Positions 5,749-14,932 of a stretch of DNA of 21,815 nt are shown here, piece after piece. The translations under genes and the position numbers were made by a program. The stretch lies in NCBI GenBank assembly GCA_046733295.1, contig JBKPOY010000066.1, forward strand, positions 1 through 21,815. The letters run 5' to 3'. Within the stretch, counting starts at the first letter, position 1. Every line of letters starts with the position of its first letter. The notes beneath the pieces were generated by a model, which saw only the letters and a program-made list of their open reading frames with translations, was not told where the DNA came from and ran no database searches. The DNA is from 13-2-20CM-68-14 sp046733295. Its GTDB lineage: Bacteria; Actinomycetota; Thermoleophilia; Gaiellales; Gaiellaceae.

Positions 5749-7251
5749 TTAGGGCGAATGGGTGATCGCGCTGAGCGCGTTCACCTGGCCCTTGCCGTAC
5801 CAGCCGTTGTTGCCGAGACCGCCCTGACACGTCTGCGGCGCGCCGCCGTCGAGGGCGGGGAACGGCGCGTAGAGCGCCAGGGTCGCCGCATCCGGGCACG
5901 CGATCGGATCGGCGGTCTGTCCGATCAACGCCGCGACGCGGCCGGGCTGCAGGTGCCCATACCAGCTGTCGATGAGCGCCGCCACGCCCGTCACATGGGG
6001 CGAGGCCATCGACGTCCCCTGCAGGTAAGCGTAGACCGCGTTCGGGTTGGCCGGGTCCTTGATGATCAGCGGCGAGGGCGCGAAGAACTTCGCCGGATAG
6101 GTCGAGAGCACGCGCCCGTTCGGCGCCTCGGCCGTGAGCTGGAGGCGACGGTCGCCGCCCGGCGCAACGACATCGGCGACACCCACGCCGTAGCTCGAGT
6201 AGTACGACTTGATCATCTTGTTCCCGTCGGCGGTGACGCCGATGACGCCGGGGATCTCCACGGGGATCACGACGCATGCATTCGTGATCTCGCGCGTAAC
6301 GGGCGTCGTATTGTCGGGGCTCGTGGCGTCCTCCGTCGGGTGCGCGAGGTCGTCCGACTGATTGCCCTGAGCCGCCACGACCGTCACGCCCTGCTGCTGC
6401 GCGAACTCGATTGCCCGCCGTTCCGCCTTCCAGATCGCCCGCTGCACCGGGTCGTTCCGGCAATTGAAGAGCCACGGATCAGCGAAGTAGCTGTTGTTCG
6501 TGACGTCGAAGCCGTGGTTGCCCGCCCACATGAACGAGCAGACGACCGCCTCCGGGAAGAAGAACCCGTCGGCGTTGCCGGCCTTGATCCCGGCGATCTT
6601 CACGTTCGGAGCCACACCGACGATGCCGATTCCATTCGACGCCCCTGCGATCGTGCCGGCGGTGTGCGTTCCATGGCCGTTGTCGTCGTCCGCGGCCACC
6701 GCGCCCGGGACCGGCGCTCCGCCGACGCAGTTGACGCTGTTCGCGCTGTCGACGTTCGGTGCCAGATCCGGATGCGTGTAGTCGAGGCCGGTATCGATGT
6801 CGCCGACGAGCACGGCGGGGCTCCCGCCCGTGATCGCGTGGGCTTCCGGCGTGTGGATCTGCCGCATGTCCCACTGCAGACCCGAAAGATTGTCTCCGTC
6901 CGTCGCGGGAGCGTTCGGCAGGTCGCCGGGCGAGGCCTCCGCCGCGTCGGACGGCAGCTGCGACGCGTAGGCGGCCGTTCCCGCGGCATTCTCGATCCGG
7001 CTGTCCTTCAGCACGTTGTCACGGAATGACGCATTGTCAGAGCTCGCGATCGCGACTCCGATCTGCGGATACGTGTAGACGAGCGTGCCGCCCGCCTTCT
7101 GCACCGTCGTGGCAACGTCCGCCGAGACGGCGTTCTGCTTGTACAGCAGGATGTAGTTCTGTGCGTTCGCCGTCGCTGCCAGCACTCCGGATGTGACGAC
7201 GCTGGCTGCGAGCACGACAGCAGCCCGCACTAGCAGGCGTTTCCTCTCCAC
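5749..7251 (-). CDS. Secreted subtilisin-like serine protease (S8)
   Basis: Extracellular serine endopeptidase of the subtilase family, 500 residues. Residues 1-30 form a Sec signal peptide: ERKR, a hydrophobic core AAVVLAASVVTSGVLAA, and a likely cut after ATANA. A propeptide resembling inhibitor I9 follows at about 32-90. The catalytic triad is complete: D153 (GDIDTGLDYTHPDL), H193 (GHGTHTAGTIAG) and S414 (GTSMASPHVTG), with oxyanion N297 (AAQGNQSDD). The C-terminus holds paired cysteines (TADPIACPD, PQTCQGG) and a GWYGKGQVNALSA segment typical of the end of the fold. The start is GTG at 7251, immediately after a GGGGGAGAG ribosome binding site; the longer in-frame extension lacks signal-peptide character. 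It is probably monocistronic, with its own promoter upstream and a hairpin downstream. The substrate is unknown. Confidence 0.93.
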   Translation of the reverse strand: MERKRLLVRAAVVLAASVVTSGVLAATANAQNYILLYKQNAVSADVATTVQKAGGTLVYTYPQIGVAIASSDNASFRDNVLKDSRIENAAGTAAYASQLPSDAAEASPGDLPNAPATDGDNLSGLQWDMRQIHTPEAHAITGGSPAVLVGDIDTGLDYTHPDLAPNVDSANSVNCVGGAPVPGAVAADDDNGHGTHTAGTIAGASNGIGIVGVAPNVKIAGIKAGNADGFFFPEAVVCSFMWAGNHGFDVTNNSYFADPWLFNCRNDPVQRAIWKAERRAIEFAQQQGVTVVAAQGNQSDDLAHPTEDATSPDNTTPVTREITNACVVIPVEIPGVIGVTADGNKMIKSYYSSYGVGVADVVAPGGDRRLQLTAEAPNGRVLSTYPAKFFAPSPLIIKDPANPNAVYAYLQGTSMASPHVTGVAALIDSWYGHLQPGRVAALIGQTADPIACPDAATLALYAPFPALDGGAPQTCQGGLGNNGWYGKGQVNALSAITHSP

Positions 7252-7473
7252 CTCTCCCCCTTGGTAGATCGAACTGACGGGCGGACTATACGGCGTTTTC
7301 GCTGCTAATGGAGGATTCGGCGGGATACCGCCTCGTCCGCCGGGGTGCGATGCTCGTTCCCAAGGCAAGGACGCAGGGAGCGTCAGAGCAGGAAGCTATT
7401 GGCGCGACCGAGGGCGCCGCCTGGGGGCGAGCAGCGCGGCCCAGCGGCACAGACTGTATTTCGCCAGACCCTC
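7252..7473. other. Gap between rodA and the protease gene
   Basis: A 222-base non-coding stretch between two minus-strand genes. The protease promoter lies in its low-coordinate part (see 7285-7290). No clear intrinsic terminator for rodA was found; GC-rich dyads near 7410-7445 are imperfect and lack a U run. I see no small gene here. Confidence 0.5.
7285..7290 (-). promoter_or_regulatory. -10 box of the S8 protease gene
   Basis: On the minus strand this reads TATAGT, a close match to TATAAT. The start site would fall near 7278, leaving a leader of about 27 bases that carries the GGGGGAGAG ribosome binding site. I see no good -35 box at 16-18 bases upstream. Confidence 0.5.
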
Positions 7474-8667
7474 CTAGTAGGTGCGCCGACGTCCGGACGT
7501 GCCGCGGACGTGAATCGCCTCCAGCACGCCGATCGCGAGCAGGTTCGCGATCATGGCGGAACCGCCGACGCTGACGAACGGGAGCGGAATGCCGGTGATC
7601 GGGGCGATCCCGATCGTCATGCCGACGTTGACGAAGACCTGGAAGAGCAAGGCGACGACGATCCCGCCGGCCGCGATCGCGGAGAAGGCGTCGCGCGCCC
7701 CCGCCATCACCTTCAGACCGCGCCAGATGACCAGGAGATAGAGCAGCAGCAGGAACGAGACGCCGACGAAGCCGCGCTGCTCGGCGATCGACGCGAAGAC
7801 GAAGTCCGTCGCGTGCTCGGGCAGGAAGTTGAGGTTCGTCTGGGTGGCGCCCTTGACGCCGCGGCCCGTGGCTCCGCCGGCGCCGACCGCGTTGATCGAT
7901 TGCGTCACGTTGTAGGTCGCCCCGCGCGGGTCGTTGTCCCGGTGCATGAAGCCGACGATCCGGTCCTGCTGGTACGGCTTGAGCACGTGGATCCCGCTGG
8001 CCGGCAGGATCCAGAGCACGAGCACCGCCGCGACGAGCGTGGCCGCGCCGAGGGCCGCGAGGTGCGTCCAGCGCGTGCCCGCGATGAAGAGGACGCCGGC
8101 GAGCGCCGCCGTGTAGACCATCGCCGTTCCGAAGTCGGGCTGCACGAAGACCAGGAAGATCGGCCCGGCCGCGAAGCCGATCGCGGCCAGCACCGTCTTG
8201 CTGTCGCCGATCCGCTTCGCCCTGTCGGCGAGGAGGCCGGCGAGGAAGAGGACGAAGAGCAGCTTTCCGAACTCGGACGGCTGGAACTTGAAGAAACCGA
8301 GGTCGAGCCAGCGCTTCGAGCCGCGCGTGACTGCGCCGGCCAGCAGGACGATCACCATCAGCCCGAGCGTGCCGATATAGATGGGCTTCTTGTAGCGCCG
8401 GTAGTACTCCGGGTCGACGAAGACCGCCGCGACGAGCGCGACGGCGCCTAGGGCGGCGTAGACGCCCTGGCGCACGACGTAGTAGTTCGGGTTGCCCGGG
8501 ACATCGTGCTCGGTGATCCCGGAGACGGCCCAGAGGCCGAAGCCGATGAGCGCGCCCGTCGCCGCGAGCAGGATCCAGTCGAGCCGGCGGACGATCGACG
8601 CCGCCTCGACCGCCTCGCTCCGCCGGGTCCGAAGCCCGCGGGCCCTGGTGTCGACAGCCTCAATCAC
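7474..8667 (-). CDS. rodA: Rod-shape SEDS peptidoglycan polymerase RodA
   Basis: A SEDS-family glycosyltransferase that polymerises lipid II for lateral wall growth, working with PBP2 and MreBCD. 397 residues with about ten membrane segments starting near residue 30. Family motifs: RGSKRWLDLGFFKFQPSEFG in the first half, the loop FLPEHATDFVFASIAEQRG, and GIPLPFVSVGGSAMIANL near the C-terminus. The start is GTG at 8667, inside the end of mrdA (8-base overlap GTGATTGA), which implies translational coupling. The polymerase/PBP2 pairing, rather than a divisome FtsW/FtsI pair, follows from the mreBCD context. It is the last gene of the mre operon. Confidence 0.96.
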   Translation of the reverse strand: MIEAVDTRARGLRTRRSEAVEAASIVRRLDWILLAATGALIGFGLWAVSGITEHDVPGNPNYYVVRQGVYAALGAVALVAAVFVDPEYYRRYKKPIYIGTLGLMVIVLLAGAVTRGSKRWLDLGFFKFQPSEFGKLLFVLFLAGLLADRAKRIGDSKTVLAAIGFAAGPIFLVFVQPDFGTAMVYTAALAGVLFIAGTRWTHLAALGAATLVAAVLVLWILPASGIHVLKPYQQDRIVGFMHRDNDPRGATYNVTQSINAVGAGGATGRGVKGATQTNLNFLPEHATDFVFASIAEQRGFVGVSFLLLLYLLVIWRGLKVMAGARDAFSAIAAGGIVVALLFQVFVNVGMTIGIAPITGIPLPFVSVGGSAMIANLLAIGVLEAIHVRGTSGRRRTY

Positions 8668-10726
8668 TCTTGACCGGGACCGACACCTGCGCCGGCCGAA
8701 CGTCGAAGTAGGACTCGAACACCTTCAGCGCCGCCGGCGCCGCCGCGGTACCGCCGTGGCCCCCGTTCTCGATCATCGCGCAGACGACGAGCTCCGGGCT
8801 GTCCACCGGCGCGTAGCCGCACCACCAGGACTGATCCATCATCCCCGTGAAGCCGGGAACGTCGACGTGCTTCTCCGCCGTGCCCGTCTTGCCCGCCACC
8901 GGGATCGGGAAGGTGCCGAAGATGGACGTCGACGTGCCGTAGCTCGCGTGGGTGGCGTCGTAGAGACCACTGCGGACGGCCGCGAGATAGACCGGATCGA
9001 TATGGACGCTCGATGCGGGCGGGGCGGTGAAGCTGTGCAGCACGCGCCCGGGTGCGTTCGGCGTCCCGACCTCCTCGACGTCGGCGGCTACGTGCGGGTG
9101 GACGAGGCGGCCGCCGTTCGCGATCAGCGCGTAGAACCGCGCCATCTGCAAGGGCGTCACGAGCAAATCCTTCTGGCCGATCGCGAGCTGGATCGAGTCG
9201 CCGGGCTTCCAGAGGCTGTCGACCTGCCATTCCTTCGGATCCGTCTTCTTCGTGTAGGTCGCCTTGCGCCACTCCGGCGTCGGGAGCAGCCCGGGCAGCT
9301 CGCCCGGGACGTCGGAGCCGGTGAGACGTCCGAAGCCGAAGCGCGAGGCCCACTCCTGGAACGGGTGGCGGCGCTCGGCCGGCAGGTTGTAGAAGCGCTT
9401 GCCCAGCTCGTAGAAGTACGTGTCGCACGACGCCCCGAGCGCCGTCGGCAAGGTCATCTGCGCGCTGACGTACGGATCCCAGTTCTTGAACGTCCCCCCG
9501 GGGATCACATGGTTGTCCTTGTCGTAGACGTGGTAGACGCCGGTGCACGGCAGCAGGTCGTAGGGCGTGACCAGCCGCTCCTCGAGCGCGGCGAGGGCGG
9601 TGACGGGCTTGAACGTCGACCCGGCCGGATAGAGCCCCGCGACGGCGCGGTTCAGGGCCGGGTAGTTCGCGAGCCTGGCGGCCTCGGGGTTCAGCAGCGG
9701 CTTCAGCTTCCTCGGGTCCCGAGTCTCGAAGACGTTCGGCTTGAAGGTCGGGTTCGATGCCATCGCGAGGATTGCGCCGTTGCGCGGGTCGAGCGCGACG
9801 ATCGCGCCACCGTTGGCCGCCCAGCAGCCGACGCACTCCGACGCGTGGGCGGCCGCGATCCCCGTCCGGATCCCCCGCTCGGCCGCGCGCTGCAGCTTCA
9901 TGTCGAGCGTCAGGCGGACGGCCTCGCCCGGCGTCGCGTGCGTCTGGACGATCGCGGCGGTCCGGGGGCGCCCGAGCGCGTCGACCTTGAACTGCGCCAG
10001 GCCGTTGCGACCGCGGAGGTAGGCGTCGTAGCGCGCCTCGACCCCGCCCTGGCCGATCTTGTCGCCGAGGGCGTAGCCCCTGCCCCGCAGCCGCGTGTAC
10101 TGCGCGGGCGAGATCAGCCCGACATTGCCGAGGAGCTGGGCGGCGAGCGACTGGTAGTGGTAGTTGCGTAGGTAGCTGGGCGCCAGCCGCACGCCCGGAA
10201 AGTCCCGCTCGTGCTCGGAGAGGTAGAGGTACTGCGGCCGGTGGATCGACTCCTGGATCGTGACCGGAGTGACGGGGTCCCCGGCCCGCTTCTTGAGGTC
10301 GGCGACCATCTCGGAGACGGGGACGTTGATCACCTTCGAGAGGCGCCGCAGCTCGTTCAGCCGCGCCGACCACTTGCTCGGCAGGTCCGACGTCAGTAGC
10401 TGCACCGCCGTCGTGCCCCGGTTGTCGACGATCGTGTTGCCGTTGCGGTCGAGCAGCGGCCCGCGCGGCGCCTCGATCGGGATCGAGCGGAGCTGGTTGT
10501 TGCGCGCGGCGTCGAGGTACTTCGGGCCCGCGAGGACCTGCAGCGCCCAGAGCCTGAAGAAGAGGACGCCGAAGACGGCAAGCGCGATCGCGCCGAGGAC
10601 GGCGATCCTGAACGCCAGCTGCGGGGTCAGCCGGAACGGCTCGGCGACCCGGGGATCGGGCGGCAGGAACGTGCGCGGCCGCGCGGTTCCGGCCGCGGTC
10701 CTGGCGCGGACGCCGGTGCTAGCCAA
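8660..10726 (-). CDS. mrdA: Penicillin-binding protein 2 (elongation transpeptidase)
   Basis: Class B PBP that cross-links new peptidoglycan during elongation with RodA. 688 residues: a cytoplasmic N-terminus, one membrane anchor at about 41-62 (IAVLGAIALAVFGVLFFRLW), a pedestal/dimerisation region starting at APRGPLLDRNG (86-96), then the transpeptidase domain. Active-site motifs are S370-T-F-K373 (YPAGSTFKPVTA), S433-C-D435 (SCDTYFYELG) and K613-T-G615 (AGKTGTAE). The start is TTG at 10726, inside the end of mreD, and is set by a perfect GGAGGT with an 8-base gap. The SxD form of the second motif is usual in this subfamily. Upstream mreD and downstream rodA both overlap it. Confidence 0.97.
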   Translation of the reverse strand: MASTGVRARTAAGTARPRTFLPPDPRVAEPFRLTPQLAFRIAVLGAIALAVFGVLFFRLWALQVLAGPKYLDAARNNQLRSIPIEAPRGPLLDRNGNTIVDNRGTTAVQLLTSDLPSKWSARLNELRRLSKVINVPVSEMVADLKKRAGDPVTPVTIQESIHRPQYLYLSEHERDFPGVRLAPSYLRNYHYQSLAAQLLGNVGLISPAQYTRLRGRGYALGDKIGQGGVEARYDAYLRGRNGLAQFKVDALGRPRTAAIVQTHATPGEAVRLTLDMKLQRAAERGIRTGIAAAHASECVGCWAANGGAIVALDPRNGAILAMASNPTFKPNVFETRDPRKLKPLLNPEAARLANYPALNRAVAGLYPAGSTFKPVTALAALEERLVTPYDLLPCTGVYHVYDKDNHVIPGGTFKNWDPYVSAQMTLPTALGASCDTYFYELGKRFYNLPAERRHPFQEWASRFGFGRLTGSDVPGELPGLLPTPEWRKATYTKKTDPKEWQVDSLWKPGDSIQLAIGQKDLLVTPLQMARFYALIANGGRLVHPHVAADVEEVGTPNAPGRVLHSFTAPPASSVHIDPVYLAAVRSGLYDATHASYGTSTSIFGTFPIPVAGKTGTAEKHVDVPGFTGMMDQSWWCGYAPVDSPELVVCAMIENGGHGGTAAAPAALKVFESYFDVRPAQVSVPVKSD

Positions 10727-11237
10727 GCAGCCGCACCTCCTCGAGCCCGCTCGGCGGCGGCCGGAAGAGCCGGCGGCAGAGCGCGTAGACCGGCAGCGTC
10801 AGGATCAGGTTGAAGAGCAGCTCGAACGGAAACGCGTTCAGCAGCACGCGCTGGGCCGAGGCCGGGTCGCCCAGCATGTAGTGGAGGACGAGGGCCCCGA
10901 CCGAGTACAGGAGCGTCACCACCGCCACGGAGACGAACGGAGCATGCGTGCGGTCGCGTCCGGTCGTCTCCCCGTAGCGCCCGATCCAGTAGCCGGCGAG
11001 CGTCAGCAGCAGTGAGCTGACGCCGAGTGTCTGCAGCGTCGCCGTGTCGAGCACGAGCCCCGCGCCGAAGCCCGCTGCGGCGCCGAAGATCGCCCCCTGC
11101 AGGAGGGCGACGGCGACGAGCGTGACGAGAACGAGGTCGGGGGCGCCGTGGAAGACGTCGATGTCGGAGAGAAGCGTCACCTGGACGATCGCCGCGACGA
11201 ACATCACCGCTGCCCCCTTCGCGATGTCGACGATCAT
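10719..11237 (-). CDS. mreD: Rod-shape-determining membrane protein MreD
   Basis: Integral membrane subunit of the elongasome, 172 residues with about five membrane segments. It is assigned from its size, hydrophobic pattern and motifs (PDLVLVTLVAVALLQGAIFG, then GAGLVLDTATLQTLGVSSL) and from its place between mreC and mrdA. MreD is poorly conserved in general, so context carries much of the call. The ATG at 11237 overlaps the mreC stop as ATGA, and its 3' end overlaps the mrdA start. Confidence 0.92.
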   Translation of the reverse strand: MIVDIAKGAAVMFVAAIVQVTLLSDIDVFHGAPDLVLVTLVAVALLQGAIFGAAAGFGAGLVLDTATLQTLGVSSLLLTLAGYWIGRYGETTGRDRTHAPFVSVAVVTLLYSVGALVLHYMLGDPASAQRVLLNAFPFELLFNLILTLPVYALCRRLFRPPPSGLEEVRLLG

Positions 11238-12157
11238 CGTTCGTGCGGCACGAGCACGAGCAGCGACGTCAGTGACTTGAAGTTCACGAACGGCTCTAGC
11301 TGGACGTGCTTGTAGAGGTCGACCTCGTTCTGGCCTACGAACGTGACGGTGCCGATCGGGATGCCTCGCGGGTAGATTGAGCTGAGCCCCTCGGACTTCC
11401 AGCCCGCGGTGACGAGGGTGTCGCCGCTTTTGACCTTGAGGTCCTTCGTGACGTGGTCGAAGGTCATCCCCGACTGGCCCTTCTTGACGACCCCGGTCGC
11501 GCGCGTCTCGGCGTCGAGGGCGGAGACGGCACTCGTGTCGTCCGTGAGGAGCGTGACCTGGGCGACGTTCCGTGCGACCTTCGTCACCGAGCCGACGAGG
11601 CCCTCGCTGCCGACGACCGGGTCGTCCTTCTGGATCCCGGAGGTCTTGCCCGCGTCGATGGTCACGATCTGCTCGAACTCCGGGCTGGGCCGCGCGATGA
11701 TTCGCGCGCCGACGTAGTCGAACCCCTGGGGGAAGCTGGTGCTGTTGCGGAAATGGAGCAGCGTCCTCAGCTCCGCGTTGTCGCTCGCGGCCGAAAGGTT
11801 CTGCGTCGCCCGCTGCCGGAGCTGCTCGACCTCGTTGCGGAGCCGCTCGTTCTCGGACTTCGCGTGGACGAGACCGGCGAAGTAGCCGTAGGCATCGCGG
11901 AACGGCCGGGCGACCCGCTCCGCGGCGATCTCGAACGGCCTCAGCACCGTGGCGCCGGCGCTCTGCACCTGGTGCAGCCCGCCACCGGACGACTCCCGGA
12001 AGTAGATGGTGATCAGGGCGATCGAGAGCAGGACCAGCACACCCGCCACGATCCGGCGCCGGATGGCGCTGGCCTGTCGTGACGAGTATGAAACCGGCCT
12101 CGAGCGCGGGACTCCCGCCCCCAAGACCGCCAGCCGTGCTGAGCGGTTGCGAGGCAC
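11234..12157 (-). CDS. mreC: Rod-shape-determining protein MreC
   Basis: Scaffold of the elongation complex in the cell envelope. 307 residues: a basic cytoplasmic start, one membrane helix near 34-52 (RIVAGVLVLLSIALITIYF), a coiled coil at about 97-128 (ENERLRNEVEQLRQRA), then the paired beta-barrel periplasmic-type domain (GARIIARPSPEFEQIVTIDA, GLVGSVTKVARNVAQVTLLTD). The start used is GTG at 12157. It has no Shine-Dalgarno but sits 10 bases after a TACACT box. A shorter start (in-frame TTG at about residue 12) cannot be excluded. mreB lies 53 bases upstream and mreD overlaps the end. Confidence 0.95.
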   Translation of the reverse strand: MPRNRSARLAVLGAGVPRSRPVSYSSRQASAIRRRIVAGVLVLLSIALITIYFRESSGGGLHQVQSAGATVLRPFEIAAERVARPFRDAYGYFAGLVHAKSENERLRNEVEQLRQRATQNLSAASDNAELRTLLHFRNSTSFPQGFDYVGARIIARPSPEFEQIVTIDAGKTSGIQKDDPVVGSEGLVGSVTKVARNVAQVTLLTDDTSAVSALDAETRATGVVKKGQSGMTFDHVTKDLKVKSGDTLVTAGWKSEGLSSIYPRGIPIGTVTFVGQNEVDLYKHVQLEPFVNFKSLTSLLVLVPHER

Positions 12158-12167
12158 GAAGCGTTTA

Positions 12168-12173
12168 AGTGTA
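12168..12173 (-). promoter_or_regulatory. Possible internal -10 box before mreC
   Basis: Minus-strand TACACT (TAnnnT) lies in the mreB-mreC gap and ends 10 bases before the mreC GTG, giving a leader of only a few bases. The best upstream hexamer, TTACCG at an 18-base spacing, is a poor -35. If active, mreCD-mrdA-rodA could be expressed apart from mreB. Confidence 0.3.
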
Positions 12174-12210
12174 GGGGAGGATCCGGAGAGTCGGTAACGA
12201 AGGCGTCGGG

Positions 12211-13266
<1,056 letters not shown>

Positions 13267-13274
13267 CGACCCGC

Positions 13275-13284
13275 GCCGAGTCTA
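13275..13284 (-). promoter_or_regulatory. Candidate mreB promoter (-10 region)
   Basis: Minus-strand TAGACTCGGC, where TAGACT fits TAnnnT and begins one base after the tag stop codon. The start site would fall near 13272, leaving about 6 untranslated bases. The same ten bases recur at the ABC-exporter promoter (14077-14086). No convincing -35. Confidence 0.45.
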
Positions 13285-13285
13285 G

Positions 13286-13903
13286 CTACCCGGCCGCGAA
13301 AAGACCTGCACGTTCCTGTGCTCGCTCCACGTCGTCGCGGACGAAGCAGCCGGCCAGGTGGTCGTTGACCAGGCCGACCGCCTGCATCGTCGAGTAGACG
13401 GTCGTCGGGCCGACGAACGCGAAGCCGCGGCGTTTCAGCTCCTTCGCGAGGGCCTTCGACTCGTTGGAGAGCGAGACCATGTCGTCGTACGTCTCCGGGG
13501 CCGGGCCCGGCGGTGGGCGGTGGCTCCAGACGAGCTCGGGCAGCGGCGTGCCCGCGCGCATCGCGACCGTCGCCTCGGCGTTGCGGACGATCGCCTCGAG
13601 CTTGCGCCGGTTCCGGATCACGCGCGCGTCGTCGAGCAGCCGCGCGATGTCGCCCGGCCCGAATACCGCGACCGCATCGGGGTCGAACCGTGCGAACGCC
13701 TCCCGGATGCCCTCCCGCTTGCGGAGGATCAGCGCCCACGAGAGGCCGCTCTGCAGGCACTCGAGGCAGAGCTTCTCGAACAACCCGCGCTCGTCCGTGA
13801 CCGGCCTCCCCCATTCCGTGTCGTGGTAGTCGCGGTACGCGGCGTCGCCGGCGCCCCAGGCGCAGCGCTCCTTGCCGTCCTCGCCCCTGACGAGGTTCGT
13901 CAC
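13286..13903 (-). CDS. tag: DNA-3-methyladenine glycosylase I
   Basis: Base-excision repair enzyme that removes 3-methyladenine from alkylated DNA. 205 residues from the chosen start; E. coli Tag has 187. The zinc site expected in Tag is complete: C14 (ERCAWG), H27 (YHDTEWG), H182 and C186 (VNDHLAGCF). The active-site segment LCLECLQSGLSW carries the glutamate equivalent to E. coli E38. FAFVGPTTVYSTMQAVGLVN near 161-180 is strongly Tag-like. The start is uncertain: GTG 13903 puts the homologous region next to the N-terminus and has GAGG 9 bases upstream, while in-frame GTGs at 13948 and 14020 would add 15 or 39 residues with no Tag similarity. It diverges from the ABC pair. Confidence 0.92.
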   Translation of the reverse strand: MTNLVRGEDGKERCAWGAGDAAYRDYHDTEWGRPVTDERGLFEKLCLECLQSGLSWALILRKREGIREAFARFDPDAVAVFGPGDIARLLDDARVIRNRRKLEAIVRNAEATVAMRAGTPLPELVWSHRPPPGPAPETYDDMVSLSNESKALAKELKRRGFAFVGPTTVYSTMQAVGLVNDHLAGCFVRDDVERAQERAGLFAAG

Positions 13904-14089
13904 GGCGCGAGGCCTCGGGCCGGAGTTCGCAGTGACCCACGTCTGCACCGACGCGCGCGGTCGATTCGTTTCCTCCAGCTGTTCCAGAACGTCGTCGAGC
14001 TCATCGAGTGCAGCAGTCACGCTACTGCCTGATGACGAACGACTATTTACACGAAGTTCTTCGCGGCCCCCGCGCGTAGACTCGGCCGG
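13904..14089. other. Divergent control region, tag / ABC exporter
   Basis: A 186-base region between tag (minus) and the ABC ATPase (plus). An A/T-rich patch (14042-14051, actatttaca) stands out from the GC-rich surroundings and is probably where the tag promoter lies. An imperfect dyad, CGAAG-TT-CTTCG (14052-14063), sits between it and the plus-strand -10 box. Part may be coding if tag starts upstream at 13948 or 14020. Confidence 0.4.
14077..14086 (+). promoter_or_regulatory. Leaderless promoter of the ABC exporter
   Basis: TAGACTCGGC. The -10 box TAGACT ends at 14082, 7 bases before the GTG at 14090, so transcription should begin at or within a base of the start codon. No Shine-Dalgarno is present, which agrees with a leaderless mRNA. 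The ten bases match the mreB promoter candidate. Confidence 0.5.
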
Positions 14090-14932
14090 GTGGCCGCAGC
14101 TCTCGCCGTTCGCGGGCTCGCAAAGCGCTACGGCCCGATCGAGGCGCTCGCCGGCGTCGACCTGGAGGTCGGCGAGGGCGAGCTCGTCGGCCTGCTCGGG
14201 CCGAACGGCGCCGGCAAGTCCACCCTTGTGAAGATCGCCTGCGGCCTCGTTCGCGCCTCCGCGGGAACGGCGCAGGTGTGCGGCGCACCGGCCGGGTCGC
14301 TCAAGGCGCGGCGCTCCCTGGGCTATCTCGCCGAGCTCTTCCGCTTCCCCGGCTGGTACTCGGCCGACGAGCTGCTCGAGCTGCACCAGCGCCTCGCGGG
14401 GTCGCGCCGGGGAACCGCCGAGCGTACGGAGCTGCTCGACCTTGTCGGCCTCTCCGATGCCCGCGACCGCCGGATCGAGGCGATGTCCAAGGGCATGCAG
14501 CAGCGGCTGGGCGTGGCGCAGGCGCTCGTGGGCTCGCCGCCGCTCCTCCTTCTCGACGAGCCGACCAGCGCGCTCGACCCTGTGGGCCGCCGCACGGTCC
14601 GCACGCTCCTCGAGGAGCTGCGCCGGCGGGGCGTCTCGGTGCTGCTCAACTCGCACCTGTTGAGCGAGATCGAGCTGGTCTGCGACCGGGTCGCGATCCT
14701 CCTGCACGGACGCCTCGTCGCGGAAGGCTCGCCCGCCGAACTCGCCCGGGCCCGCGGGGTGGAGATCGAGACCGACGAGGGCGTGCAGCTCTTCGAAGGC
14801 GCCTCGCGCGAGGACGCGCCGAGGCTCGTCGCCGACTTGGTCGCCGCCGGCCGACTCGTCTACGGCGTCCGTGCGCTGACGTCCACCCTCGAAGAGACGT
14901 ACCTCGAGGCCGTCGGCGGAGAGACCTCGTGA
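14090..14932 (+). CDS. ABC transporter ATP-binding protein (ABC-2 type)
   Basis: Cytoplasmic ATPase that powers the permease encoded next to it. 280 residues. Walker A is GPNGAGKST at 37-45, the Q-loop position carries E82 (GYLAELFRFP) instead of glutamine, the signature is MSKGMQQRLG at 132-141, Walker B with the catalytic glutamate is LLLLDEPTSALDP at 152-164, and the switch histidine is H189 (NSHLLSEIE). The SKGM signature and the Q-loop form suggest the NatA/NosF-like branch that pairs with ABC-2 permeases. The C-terminal 60 residues are the accessory domain usual in that group. The GTG start has no ribosome binding site but is 7 bases after a -10 box. It overlaps the permease start by 4 bases (GTGA). 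The substrate cannot be inferred. Confidence 0.95.
   Translation: MAAALAVRGLAKRYGPIEALAGVDLEVGEGELVGLLGPNGAGKSTLVKIACGLVRASAGTAQVCGAPAGSLKARRSLGYLAELFRFPGWYSADELLELHQRLAGSRRGTAERTELLDLVGLSDARDRRIEAMSKGMQQRLGVAQALVGSPPLLLLDEPTSALDPVGRRTVRTLLEELRRRGVSVLLNSHLLSEIELVCDRVAILLHGRLVAEGSPAELARARGVEIETDEGVQLFEGASREDAPRLVADLVAAGRLVYGVRALTSTLEETYLEAVGGETS

Noticed and set aside
7345..8451. Long plus-strand open frame opposite rodA, and similar ones opposite mrdA (8492-10171), mreB (12226-13368) and valS (19613-21751).
   Set aside because: All are rich in Arg, Asp, Glu and Val in the pattern of a reverse-complemented GC-rich gene, and none shows a recognisable domain.
14052..14063. CGAAGTTCTTCG dyad as a LexA (SOS) box controlling tag.
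   Set aside because: The actinobacterial SOS box is CGAAC-N4-GTTCG. The arms and spacing here do not match, and 5-bp arms are expected by chance in this composition.
13904..14707. Upstream extension of the tag reading frame across the ABC ATPase gene.
   Set aside because: The extension lies antisense to a well-supported ATPase, and Tag homology begins only near 13870. Starts beyond 14020 are not credible.
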